From Shimwellia pseudoproteus (GTDB lineage Bacteria; Pseudomonadota; Gammaproteobacteria; Enterobacterales; Enterobacteriaceae): DNA of 64,000 bases. The notes below the pieces were generated by a model that made no database searches, was not told the origin of the DNA, and saw only the letters and a list, made by a program, of their open reading frames with translations. Of the stretch, positions 1-8,330 are shown one piece after another; the stretch's first letter is position 1; each line of letters begins with the position of its first letter. The translations under genes were made by a program, and so were the position numbers. The DNA lies in the NCBI RefSeq assembly GCF_016415625.1, contig NZ_WBXP01000002.1, positions 1-64,000 of the forward strand. Reading direction: 5' to 3'.

Positions 1-214
1 AATGACGAAAGCAGGTATGCCTGAAAGTGTGCGTATTGCCTGAAAACACAACCCGCTACGGGGGAGACTTACCCGAAATCTGATTTATTCAACAAAGCCA
101 CTGCTGTTGCGTAATCGTAATATTGCTGTCGGTTATTATTCATGCTCGCTCACCGGGCACCCAGGAAAATAATACCGGCTATGTGACGAATATAACAATA
201 ACAGGTACCCGTAT
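1..214. promoter_or_regulatory. upstream region of the sugar operon with a direct repeat
   Basis: No gene is visible here. Two near-identical boxes of GTAT(T)GCCTGAAA occur at 15-26 and 33-45, about 19 bp apart start to start, in the same orientation. Direct repeats spaced by roughly two helical turns are typical binding sites for AraC-family activators, and such a regulator is encoded in the operon at 3972-4937. A weak ribosome binding site (ACAGGT) precedes the symporter start. The operator role is inferred. Confidence 0.4.
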
Positions 215-1594
215 ATGGAAAGGTCGCAACAATTATCCGCAGGTTATGTTGTTATCGATGCCAGAGAGAAAATAGGTTATGGTCTGGGTGATTTTGCTTC
301 GAATCTCTCCTTTGGTTTCGTATCGTTATTTTTACTATTTTTCTATACCGATATTTATGGCCTTAGCGCCACCCAGGCGAGTATTATTTTTGTTATCGCC
401 AGAGTAGTTGATGCACTATTTAATATAGTGGTGGGGTTTTGGGTAGACAAAACCCGCAGCCGCCATGGAAAACTGCGTGCCTGGTTGCGTTATGGCGCGA
501 TCCCGCTGGGTTTTTTAACGGTGCTGTGCTTTGTTGCCCCGGACGGTGATGCCAAATTCTATTATGCCTTAACCAGCTATACTCTTTATTGCCTGGCCTA
601 TACGGCGGTGAATACGCCTTATTCGGCAATGACCAATCGCCTTACCCAGCATGAGGGCTCCCGGGCGTCGCTGTCGGTATATCGCTTTGTATTGGCGGTG
701 TTGGGCTATTTACTGGTGTCGACCACCGCCAGTTTGCTGATAGCCCCTTTCGATAATCCGCGCCACGGCTATATCTTTGCCGTCGGCTGTTTTTCCCTGC
801 TGGCCACGCTATTATTTCTCGTGTGTTTTGCGATGACCCGTGAGCGGGTGGGTGATGAGCCAGATTGTCCTCCCCCGGGGATAAAAGCGATGTTAAAAGC
901 GGTATCCGGGAATCCCCCTTTGCTTCACCTGTCGTTATTTACGATATTTTTCTATATTGCCTATACGCTGTGGATGGCCATTGCCGTCTATTTTATTAAA
1001 TATATTATTGGCGATGAAAAATTTACCACGTCATTTTTTCTGATTCAGTCGGCGGCATATATTTTTGGCTCGGTTATTTCGGAAAAAGCAATTGCCGTGA
1101 TGGGGAAAAAGCGCATGGCGCTACTGGCGCTGGCCATTGGTATCGCCGGTCTGCTGATGCAGTATTTCCTCGCCGATAATAACCTGTGGCTTATCATGAC
1201 CGGGGTCTGCCTGTTCAGTATCACCCTCGGTATGGGGTTTGTTGCCATGTGGTCAATGATAGCGGACACCGTGGAATACGCGGAATGGCACCATGGCGTA
1301 CGCAGTGAGGGCGCGATATATGGATTCTTTAATTTTGTCACCAAAATTGCCATGGCCATCGGCGGCGGGTGCGCGGGCTGGCTGCTTGATTTCTACCAGT
1401 ATGACGCCGCCCGTATCAGCAGCGGGGCCATGAATGGGATCACGCTGATGATGACCCTGTTCCCGGCGGCGATGCTCGCCATCAGCGGCCTGTTTGTCTG
1501 GTATTACACCCTTGATGAGCGCCACTACCGGGATATTGTGCGCCGTATTGCCCAGCGTAAAAACGCCCCCTCTGAACCTGCCCAGGAGTACTGA
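215..1594 (+). CDS. GPH-family sugar:cation symporter (YicJ/XylP type)
   Basis: Inner-membrane secondary transporter of 459 aa, predicted to bring a glycoside, pentoside or hexuronide into the cell with Na+ or H+. The N-terminus carries the family signature EKIGYGLGDFASNL near residues 18-31, followed by FFYTDIYGLS and by about twelve hydrophobic segments. The loop DKTRSRHGKLR after the second segment is the conserved cytoplasmic motif of the GPH family, and the length is typical (about 460 aa). It is the first gene of a probable operon: the glycosidase gene begins 4 bp after its stop and the AraC-type regulator follows. The substrate cannot be read from sequence; a beta-glucoside or beta-xyloside is inferred from the GH3 neighbour. 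Confidence 0.85.
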   Translation: MERSQQLSAGYVVIDAREKIGYGLGDFASNLSFGFVSLFLLFFYTDIYGLSATQASIIFVIARVVDALFNIVVGFWVDKTRSRHGKLRAWLRYGAIPLGFLTVLCFVAPDGDAKFYYALTSYTLYCLAYTAVNTPYSAMTNRLTQHEGSRASLSVYRFVLAVLGYLLVSTTASLLIAPFDNPRHGYIFAVGCFSLLATLLFLVCFAMTRERVGDEPDCPPPGIKAMLKAVSGNPPLLHLSLFTIFFYIAYTLWMAIAVYFIKYIIGDEKFTTSFFLIQSAAYIFGSVISEKAIAVMGKKRMALLALAIGIAGLLMQYFLADNNLWLIMTGVCLFSITLGMGFVAMWSMIADTVEYAEWHHGVRSEGAIYGFFNFVTKIAMAIGGGCAGWLLDFYQYDAARISSGAMNGITLMMTLFPAAMLAISGLFVWYYTLDERHYRDIVRRIAQRKNAPSEPAQEY

Positions 1595-1598
1595 AAAG

Positions 1599-3959
1599 AT
1601 GACCACCAATTTTACCGGCCTGATTAGCGCGCTGAGTATAGCGGAGAAGGTTGAGTTGCTCAGCGGAAGTGGGTTATGGCGTACCGCGACCATTGCGCGG
1701 CTGGGGATCCCGGGCCTGGTCATGACCGACGGCACCTACGGTGTGCGCTACAGCCGCGCACAGATCGACGGTGACGAAAAGTGGAGCATGGATGATTTTC
1801 TGAATGTGGTGGGCCAGCACGCCGGGGAGGTCACTGGTGAAGAGGCTACCCGCGGCGGCAGCGAGGCGCTGTTCAGCCCGTCTCTACCGGCCACCTGCTT
1901 CCCGAACGGTTCGAGCCTGGCCTGCTGCTGGGACACGGAGCTGGTCTACCGCATGGGCGAGGCGCTGGGCCGTGAATGTCAGCATATGGGGGTGGGTGTT
2001 TTACTCGGCCCAGGGATCAATATCCGCCGTACGCCGCTGGCCGGCCGGGGGTATGAATATTATGCGGAAGATCCGGTGGTCAGCGGGGAGATTGCCGCGG
2101 CGTTGATCAATGGGCTACAGGACCAGGGGGTGGGCGCCTGCCTGAAACATTTTGCCGCCAATAACTCAGAATACCGGCGCACTGAAATGGACTCTGTTAT
2201 TGCACCGCGCGCCCTGCACGAAATTTATCTCGCCGGGTTTTGGCGCGCCATCCGCAAATCAGCCCCCTGGACGCTGATGTCCTCTTATAACCGGCTTAAC
2301 GGCGTTCAGACCTCGCAGGATCCCGGTTTGCTGACGGATATTCTGCGCAACCAATGGGGGTATGACGGGCTGGTGATGTCTGACTGGTACGGCATTAAGG
2401 ATAGGCCCGCCTCGCTGCTGGCCGGCAATGATCTGGCCATGCCCGAGGAGCACACCGGGAAAGCGGCACTGCGGGATGCTATTGCGCGGGGAGAGGTCCC
2501 CGTTGAGGCCGTTGACCAGGCTTGCCTGCGGATGCTGAAGCTGGTTGATAAAGTCGAACGCCAGCGCAGGCCAGACACCCGGGCCGATTTTCAGGCGCAC
2601 CACCGACTGGCCCAGACCCTGGCGGCAGAGTCGATTGTGCTGTTGAAAAATGACAGTGATGTGCTGCCACTGACCGCCGAAAAGGTGAAAACGATCGCCG
2701 TCTGCGGCAAACCGGCTCAGTATCCGGTTATTCAGGGCTCGGGATGTGCGACCACCGTCCCCTGGTTGCTCGACCGGCCCCTGGATGAAATAGTGGATGT
2801 TGCCGGTGAGGCATTCGAGATTCACTATGCGGTAGGGACGCCCCGGGATGATGCCGATGACGAGCAGGCGCTGGCCCAGGCGGTGGCGCAGGCCCGGACG
2901 GCGGACGTGGCGATTGTGTTTGTCAGCACCGCCGTGGGGGAGGATGGTGAAAATGGCGATCGTAAAGATCTTGATATCTTGCCCAGCCACCGGCGGCTGA
3001 TCGACGCGGTGGCCGCGGTACAGCCGAAGGTGGTGGTGGTGCTGGCCAATAGCGATGCCGTTGTAATGCCGTGGCTGGGGAAATGCAGTGCGCTGCTGGA
3101 GACGTTTTTTGCCGGCCAGGGGATGGGGCGTGCCGTCGCGGAATTGCTGTTCGGGTTACGTAACCCCTGCGGGCGGTTGACGGTCACTGTTCCTAATACC
3201 CTTGAGGAGACTCCCGCCTGGCTAAATTACCCCGGGGAGGGGCTGCGCCACTATTATGGTGAAGGGCTGTTTGTCGGCTACCGCTACTATGATAAACGGC
3301 AGATAACGCCCCAGTTTCCGTTTGGTTTTGGGCTGAGCTATAGCCACTTCAGCTGGGGCGATCTGCAGGTTACCCCCCAGCAGGCGGATGCGCAGGGTCG
3401 GCTGGACATCAGCCTGACGGTGACTAATCAGGGGCCGATGGCGGGCAAAGAGATTGTCCAGCTGTACGTTACTCCGCCGTCCGGCGAGCTGATCCGCGAG
3501 GTGCAGGCGCTTAAAGCGTTTGCCTGCATCCGCCTGGCGCCAGGCGAGAGCGGAATGGTGACGCTCAGCATACCGGTCAGCGAGCTGGCCTGCTATCATC
3601 CGGCGCTTGAAGACTGGGTTGTCGAGCCGGGCATTTACCGGCTGCGGCTGGGGAAATCCTCGCGGGATAGTCAACTGGAGGCGGCGGTCAGCATTACCGC
3701 GGCGCCGCACTTTGTGCCGCTGCGTGATGATAATTCGCTCCAGCAGTTGATTCAGCAACCGGGGCCTTTTTCCCGGGTGGTGGCGCTGGTGGCCCGGCAC
3801 AGCCAACTGCCCGAGGCGCAAATTCGCGCCAGGCTGCAGGCACTGGCACCGGATATGTTCTGCGGCCTGTATGTGGCGCTGACGGCGTTCCTCGGGCTGG
3901 AGATTGACCGCGGCGCGCTAAATGCGGCCCTGGCCGCCAGCCCGGAGGATCACCCCTGA
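1599..3959 (+). CDS. GH3 family beta-glycosidase (beta-glucosidase-like), cytoplasmic
   Basis: Hydrolase of 786 aa predicted to release sugars from beta-glucosides or beta-xylosides brought in by the upstream symporter. The GH3 catalytic domain covers about residues 1-310; KHFAANNSE precedes the nucleophile motif GLVMSDWYG, with Asp262 as likely nucleophile. The GH3 C-terminal domain covers about 370-590 (SIVLLKNDSDVLPL) and a fibronectin III-like domain about 630-700. A further tail of about 85 residues is helical in character and not part of the minimal enzyme. No signal peptide is present, which fits a cytoplasmic enzyme. The ATG at 1599 is chosen because it follows AGGAGT by 10 bases and starts 4 bp after the symporter stop; the frame is open further upstream but would overlap that gene. 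The exact substrate is unknown. Confidence 0.87.
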   Translation: MTTNFTGLISALSIAEKVELLSGSGLWRTATIARLGIPGLVMTDGTYGVRYSRAQIDGDEKWSMDDFLNVVGQHAGEVTGEEATRGGSEALFSPSLPATCFPNGSSLACCWDTELVYRMGEALGRECQHMGVGVLLGPGINIRRTPLAGRGYEYYAEDPVVSGEIAAALINGLQDQGVGACLKHFAANNSEYRRTEMDSVIAPRALHEIYLAGFWRAIRKSAPWTLMSSYNRLNGVQTSQDPGLLTDILRNQWGYDGLVMSDWYGIKDRPASLLAGNDLAMPEEHTGKAALRDAIARGEVPVEAVDQACLRMLKLVDKVERQRRPDTRADFQAHHRLAQTLAAESIVLLKNDSDVLPLTAEKVKTIAVCGKPAQYPVIQGSGCATTVPWLLDRPLDEIVDVAGEAFEIHYAVGTPRDDADDEQALAQAVAQARTADVAIVFVSTAVGEDGENGDRKDLDILPSHRRLIDAVAAVQPKVVVVLANSDAVVMPWLGKCSALLETFFAGQGMGRAVAELLFGLRNPCGRLTVTVPNTLEETPAWLNYPGEGLRHYYGEGLFVGYRYYDKRQITPQFPFGFGLSYSHFSWGDLQVTPQQADAQGRLDISLTVTNQGPMAGKEIVQLYVTPPSGELIREVQALKAFACIRLAPGESGMVTLSIPVSELACYHPALEDWVVEPGIYRLRLGKSSRDSQLEAAVSITAAPHFVPLRDDNSLQQLIQQPGPFSRVVALVARHSQLPEAQIRARLQALAPDMFCGLYVALTAFLGLEIDRGALNAALAASPEDHP

Positions 3960-3971
3960 CAGGAGAAGCCG

Positions 3972-4937
3972 GTGTTTCCATTTGCCCTGACCCGCCAGCA
4001 ACATTGCCCCTCACAGCCCTCCGGCCAGGGGGGCTGTGAACTGATAGCTTTTGATGCGGATAAACTTAATCTGTTTGCTGCCCAGGTGGCGTATTGTGAG
4101 CCGCACTGGCATCCGGCCCCGGAGCTTATCACGGTACTCAGCGGTGCGTTTTGGGTGGTGGCGGACCAGCAGGAATACCTGCTCACTGCCGGCGATAGGC
4201 TGTATCTCAGTGCCGAAACGGTACATACCCTCAGCGCCCGGCAGCCGGACAGCCGCCTGATAACTGTGCAGTTTTCCCCGGCGTTGTTTGATGCCCTGCA
4301 TCCAGCACCACGGCTGGATTATTGCACTGCCGGGCGGCCGCTGGGCACCGGGGATGAACAGGTGGCCCGCTGTCTGGGGCAACTACTGGAGAGTGTCGTT
4401 GCGGGCAACGCGCCTTTTATGCGCATTGCGACAACTTATCTGCTGCTGAATGCGTTGCAACACGCCGGGAAAATGCTGCCACAGGCCGGGGTCAGCACCA
4501 GGGATATGGGGAAAATTAAGCGCGGCATTGGGTTTATCAATGGGCATTTTGACGGGCCGCTGACCCTGCAACAGGTGGCCGACCATGTCGGGATGAGCTA
4601 CGGGGGATTCTCGCGGTTGTTTGCCCGTATCAGCCGGTGCACGTTCCGGGAATATCTGACAGTCGTGCGGCTCAATAAAGCACGGATGCTGCTGCGTGAT
4701 ACCCGGATCCCGATTACCGATATTGCGCTGATGAGCGGCTTCCGGCAGCATAAACTGCTGATTGCCGCTTTTAATAAACACCACGGGGTTACCCCTACCG
4801 GTTACCGTAAACAGGCATTGTCCCCCGCTGACCCTACCGCCCACGGCGGTGAGTGTGTGTATCTGGCGCTGAACGATAGCCTGCGCCAGGCACTGGCCAG
4901 CGGGCTGGCCCAGCGCCAGCAGCAGGATACTCAGTAA
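3972..4937 (+). CDS. AraC-family transcriptional regulator with cupin sensor domain
   Basis: DNA-binding regulator of 321 aa. An N-terminal cupin-like sugar-sensing domain (about residues 20-110, with EPHWHPAPELI and GDRLYLSAETVH) precedes a C-terminal pair of helix-turn-helix motifs (about 190-275; QQVADHVGMSYGGFSRLF and ITDIALMSGFRQHKLLIAAFNKHHGVTPTGYR). The GTG start at 3972 follows AGGAGAAGCC. It lies 12 bp behind the GH3 gene, so it is probably the last gene of the symporter-glycosidase operon and its specific activator; the direct repeat at 15-45 is a candidate target. Its 3' end overlaps the convergent btuR by 7 bp. The inducer is not predictable. Confidence 0.85.
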   Translation: MFPFALTRQQHCPSQPSGQGGCELIAFDADKLNLFAAQVAYCEPHWHPAPELITVLSGAFWVVADQQEYLLTAGDRLYLSAETVHTLSARQPDSRLITVQFSPALFDALHPAPRLDYCTAGRPLGTGDEQVARCLGQLLESVVAGNAPFMRIATTYLLLNALQHAGKMLPQAGVSTRDMGKIKRGIGFINGHFDGPLTLQQVADHVGMSYGGFSRLFARISRCTFREYLTVVRLNKARMLLRDTRIPITDIALMSGFRQHKLLIAAFNKHHGVTPTGYRKQALSPADPTAHGGECVYLALNDSLRQALASGLAQRQQQDTQ

Positions 4938-5521
4938 TCAATCCCCAACTGGGCTTTTACCCCGGCCTCAAAGGCGTGTTTGACCGGGCGCAGTTCGCTA
5001 ACGGTATCCGCCAGCGCCAGAATATCCCGATGGCAGCCTCGTCCGGTGATGATCACCGTCTGGGTTGCCGGGCGGTTTTGCAGGGTGCTGAGCACGTCAT
5101 CCAGGGCCAGATAATCGTAAGCCACCATATAGGTCAGCTCATCAAGGATAACCATATCCAGCGACGGGTCCGCCAGCATGCGTTTGGCGTGTTGCCATAC
5201 GGCCAGACAGGCGGCGGTATCGCTTTCCCGGTTCTGGGTTTCCCAGGTAAAACCGGTCGCCATCACCTGAAATTCGACCCCCAGCGGCTCCAGCAGGTTA
5301 CGTTCGCCATTTGGCCAGGTGCCTTTAATAAACTGGATCGCGCCGACGTTTTTACCGTGGCCCACGGCCCGGGTCGCGGTACCGAAAGCGGCGGTGGTTT
5401 TCCCTTTGCCATTCCCGGTAAATACCATGATTATCCCGCGCTCCTGCTGTGCGGCGGCCACCCGGGAGTCGACTTTTTCTTTCACCCGCTGCTGGCGCTC
5501 GCGGTAACGTTGTTCACTCAT
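4931..5521 (-). CDS. btuR: cob(I)yrinic acid a,c-diamide adenosyltransferase BtuR/CobO/CobA
   Basis: Cytoplasmic enzyme that transfers the adenosyl group of ATP to cob(I)alamin or corrinoid precursors, making the coenzyme B12 form. The 196 aa length equals the E. coli protein. It carries the P-loop FTGNGKGKTTAAFG (about residues 34-47), the corrinoid-site segment VMATGFTWETQNRESD, and LDELTYMVAYDYL. It is translationally coupled to yciK upstream: the yciK stop and btuR start overlap as ATGA. Downstream it converges with the AraC-family gene and overlaps it by 7 bp, leaving no room for a separate terminator. Confidence 0.97.
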   Translation of the reverse strand: MSEQRYRERQQRVKEKVDSRVAAAQQERGIIMVFTGNGKGKTTAAFGTATRAVGHGKNVGAIQFIKGTWPNGERNLLEPLGVEFQVMATGFTWETQNRESDTAACLAVWQHAKRMLADPSLDMVILDELTYMVAYDYLALDDVLSTLQNRPATQTVIITGRGCHRDILALADTVSELRPVKHAFEAGVKAQLGIDY

Positions 5522-6279
5522 TCGGCAATCCCTGGTTTACGGTTGGGTTGGGCATCAAAACTCATGCCGGTTTTACGGCGGCTGTCGTCGCCCATTAACC
5601 ACAAGTAGAGCGGCATAATATCCTGTGGGGTCTTGAGCTTACGTGGATCTTCTGTGGGGAAGGCGCTGGCGCGCATGTCGGTACGGGTGCCGCCTGGGTT
5701 GATACAGTTAACCCGCAGGTTGTGCTGGCGGTACTCGTCGGCCAGCACTTGCATCATTCCTTCGGTGGCAAACTTGGATACCGCATAGGCCCCCCAGCCG
5801 GCGCGCCCCTGGCGGCCAACGCTGGAGCTGGTAAACACCAGGGAGCCGGCATCTGACAGCAGTAATAAAGGAAGCAATGCCTGGGTGAGCATAAAGGTGG
5901 CGTTGACATTGACCTGCATCACCGCCATCCAGCGCTGGGGATCCTGTTGGGCCATGGGCAAGATCTCGCCGAGGATGCCAGCATTATGCAGCACCCCGTC
6001 CAGACGCGGCACGAGCTGGCTAATTTGCCGGGCCAGCTGCTGGCAGCTTTCCGGGGTGGCGCTCAGTAAGTCAAGAATAAAGCAGTGGGGCTGTATTGGG
6101 CTAATCCGGGCAATTTGATCCGCCGTTGCCTGAAGTTTCTCCTCATTGCGCCCCAGCAGTACCAGACGGGCACCGTAGCGTGCGTAGGTCAGCGCGGCCT
6201 CGCGGCCGATACCGTCGCTGGCGCCGGTGACCAGGATAATCCGGTTTTGTAATAAATCGCGCTTTGGCTGATAGTGCAT
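5518..6279 (-). CDS. yciK: short-chain dehydrogenase/reductase YciK
   Basis: Putative NAD(P)-dependent oxidoreductase of the SDR family, 253 aa, close to E. coli YciK along its whole length. The nucleotide-binding motif TGASDGIGRE is at about residues 19-28, the structural NAG motif follows (HNAGIL), the catalytic serine lies in VFTSSSVGRQG, and the Tyr-x3-Lys pair is in WGAYAVSKF. The physiological substrate is not established. The start at 6279 matches the E. coli N-terminus (MHYQPKRDLL) and follows GAGGAATT; a longer reading frame to 6330 exists but lacks support. It forms an operon with btuR by a 4-bp overlap. Confidence 0.95.
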   Translation of the reverse strand: MHYQPKRDLLQNRIILVTGASDGIGREAALTYARYGARLVLLGRNEEKLQATADQIARISPIQPHCFILDLLSATPESCQQLARQISQLVPRLDGVLHNAGILGEILPMAQQDPQRWMAVMQVNVNATFMLTQALLPLLLLSDAGSLVFTSSSVGRQGRAGWGAYAVSKFATEGMMQVLADEYRQHNLRVNCINPGGTRTDMRASAFPTEDPRKLKTPQDIMPLYLWLMGDDSRRKTGMSFDAQPNRKPGIAE

Positions 6280-6565
6280 GTCAATTCCTCGCACTGGATG
6301 GACAACACCGCCTGTTAAAGACTCATCCATATAATATTCATGGTTATAACCGGAGATGTTTCAAATTCGTTTCAGGGTTTATGCCTGAAAGTGATGCTAA
6401 TTTCAATCAGCCCAGGGATGACAATCTCCGCTACTCACATTTTGTAATGATTTCATCAGTATCCGGGTGGCGGTATCGCAACGGGCCGCAACGGCGGGGC
6501 AGGACGGCGCGGCGGCATTCGGGTACAATGACGCAACGTAAACTGGCTGAAAACGAGGCTATATC
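6280..6565. promoter_or_regulatory. divergent intergenic region yciK/sohB
   Basis: A 286-bp spacer between divergent genes, AT-rich in the yciK-proximal half. It must hold the promoters of both yciK-btuR and sohB. No operator was recognised with certainty and no small gene is supported. Confidence 0.4.
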
Positions 6566-7618
6566 GTGGATGTGATTGCTGATTATGGATTATTCCTCGC
6601 CAAAATTGCCACGATAGTGGTGGCTATCGCGGTGCTGGCAGTAGTAATGGTGAATGTTGCACAGCGTAAAAAGGCCCAGCGCGGCGAACTGCGCGTAACG
6701 CGGCTGAGTGAGCAATATCAGGATGCCCAGGAAGAAATGCAGGTTGCGCTGCTCGATAGCCACCAGCAAAAACTCTGGCATAAAGGGCAGAAAAAGAAAC
6801 AAAAGCTGGAAGCCAAACAGGCAAAAGCCCGGGCCCGGCGCGGCGAAACCTCCAGCTCGGTAAAACCGACCCTGTATGTGCTGGATTTCAAAGGCAGTAT
6901 GGATGCCCATGAGGTCTCCTCATTACGTGAAGAGGTCACGGCGGTACTGGCGGTGGCCCGGGCGGGTGATGAGGTAGTACTGCGTCTGGAAAGCCCCGGT
7001 GGGGTGGTGCACGGATACGGGCTGGCGGCGTCCCAGCTCCAGCGTCTGCGCGAGCGGCAGATCCCGTTAACGGCGGTGGTGGATAAAGTCGCCGCCAGCG
7101 GCGGATATATGATGGCCTGCGTGGCGAATACCATTGTCGCGGCGCCGTTTTCTATTATTGGCTCTATCGGGGTCGTGGCGCAGTTTCCCAACTTTAACCG
7201 TCTGCTGAAAAACCACGATATTGACGTTGAGCTGCATACCGCCGGGCAGTACAAACGTACCCTGACCTTGTTTGGCGAGAACACCCCGGAAGGCCGTGAG
7301 AAATTCCGCGAGGATTTGAACCAGACCCATCTGTTGTTTAAGCAGTTTGTGCACCAGATGCGCCCGACGCTGGATATTGACAGTGTGGCAACGGGTGAAC
7401 ACTGGTATGGCACCCAGGCACTGGATAAAGGGCTGGTGGATGCGATTGGCACCAGTGATGACTGGCTGATCGAGCGGGTAGAGCGTTATGACGTGGTCGG
7501 CGTGCGTTACGTTCAGCGTAAGAAAATGGTCGATCGCTTTACCCAAAGCGCGGCACAAAGCGCGGATCGGTTGTTATTGCGCTGGTGGCAGCGGGGCCAG
7601 CAACATCCTTCTGCCTGA
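6566..7618 (+). CDS. sohB: SohB, inner-membrane S49-family peptidase
   Basis: Putative membrane-anchored serine protease related to signal peptide peptidase SppA, 350 aa (E. coli 349). A transmembrane segment lies at about residues 8-28, then a charged coiled stretch rich in Lys and Gln (about 60-95), then the S49 domain. The catalytic serine is in VAASGGYMMA and the catalytic lysine in TAGQYKRTLTLFGEN, giving the Ser-Lys dyad of this family. The start is GTG at 6566, preceded by AACGAGG; the nearby ATG is out of frame. The gene is followed at once by a strong terminator. Confidence 0.95.
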   Translation: MDVIADYGLFLAKIATIVVAIAVLAVVMVNVAQRKKAQRGELRVTRLSEQYQDAQEEMQVALLDSHQQKLWHKGQKKKQKLEAKQAKARARRGETSSSVKPTLYVLDFKGSMDAHEVSSLREEVTAVLAVARAGDEVVLRLESPGGVVHGYGLAASQLQRLRERQIPLTAVVDKVAASGGYMMACVANTIVAAPFSIIGSIGVVAQFPNFNRLLKNHDIDVELHTAGQYKRTLTLFGENTPEGREKFREDLNQTHLLFKQFVHQMRPTLDIDSVATGEHWYGTQALDKGLVDAIGTSDDWLIERVERYDVVGVRYVQRKKMVDRFTQSAAQSADRLLLRWWQRGQQHPSA

Positions 7619-7631
7619 AGACAGGCGCTGA

Positions 7632-7659
7632 AAACAGGCCGGGTGACCGGCCTGTTTTT
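7632..7659 (+). terminator. sohB terminator (also serves yciN)
   Basis: A stem of ACAGGCCGG pairing with CCGGCCTGT around a GTGA loop is followed by a run of five T. The A-run on the other side makes it usable for the convergent yciN as well. Confidence 0.85.
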
Positions 7660-7678
7660 GCTGAGCACGGTGTGATTA

Positions 7679-7930
7679 TCAATCAACCAGGTGGTATTTA
7701 TCCGACAGGGTGCTCGCCAGGTATTTAAACATATTAAAGACTGCGGTGCTTTTCGGGGTCGGAAGACCTTGCTCATCAAGGTAATATTCGCCGCGGAACA
7801 CTAACACATCGCCTTTTTGCACAACGTCAGTTGCCTCAATGCCGGCCATGGTATCTTCATGATCGCGAATCAGCTGGTTTGCTTCGATTAACAGGGTTTT
7901 ACGGTCGATAGGTTGAGTCGGGGCTCTCAT
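7679..7930 (-). CDS. yciN: YciN, small conserved protein (DUF2498)
   Basis: Small soluble protein of 83 aa, the same length as E. coli YciN and sharing [38 protein letters not shown] and the C-terminus SDKYHLVD. No catalytic motif or membrane segment is visible and the function is unknown; the family is reported to affect H-NS/StpA-like DNA-binding proteins only by indirect evidence. The start at 7930 follows GGAGAAAGCA. It converges with sohB and shares its terminator. Confidence 0.93.
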   Translation of the reverse strand: MRAPTQPIDRKTLLIEANQLIRDHEDTMAGIEATDVVQKGDVLVFRGEYYLDEQGLPTPKSTAVFNMFKYLASTLSDKYHLVD

Positions 7931-8330
7931 TGCTTTCTCCTTACAAACTGCGGGTAGTTTACTGCCGCCTTCCTGGATTGTGCAAATAATCCTGCGGATG
8001 ACTGACGCCCGGAAGACGGGGCCCCGGGTGGCACGAATCACTATTGCATGCTAATTAAAGTTGCGTATCCGATTTTATCAGGTAGAGTGTGACGCTTTCG
8101 CAGATCTGGCAACAGAATTGCTTGACATTCAACCAAACATCGTCGTGCACATTGTTTTCCGGTGCAAAAATCCCTGTATTCTCAACGGGCTGGACCTCGC
8201 AGTTTCGGTGCGATGCAGAGAAAAGTGCTTGATATCTTCGGACGCTGCCGCAATATAAAAAACGGTTCGTCGCCAGTGGAAGGTGGAAGCGCGACGTATT
8301 CCTGGAAGAATTAAATAGGTAAAGGTGAAT
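7931..8330. promoter_or_regulatory. yciN/topA divergent control region
   Basis: This 400-bp stretch without a supported gene lies between divergent yciN and topA. A TTGACA hexamer at 8122-8127 is a candidate -35 element for topA, though no good -10 box sits at the ideal distance. In E. coli topA has several promoters that respond to supercoiling and heat; those cannot be assigned here. Short open frames in the region have no codon or homology support. Confidence 0.4.

Noticed and set aside
2259..2990. Long open frame on the minus strand inside the GH3 gene
   Set aside because: It lies fully opposite a gene with clear domains and has no ribosome binding site or recognisable motif.
7931..8330. 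Small genes in the yciN/topA gap
   Set aside because: Open frames overlap on both strands, start poorly and resemble no known protein; promoter DNA is a better explanation.
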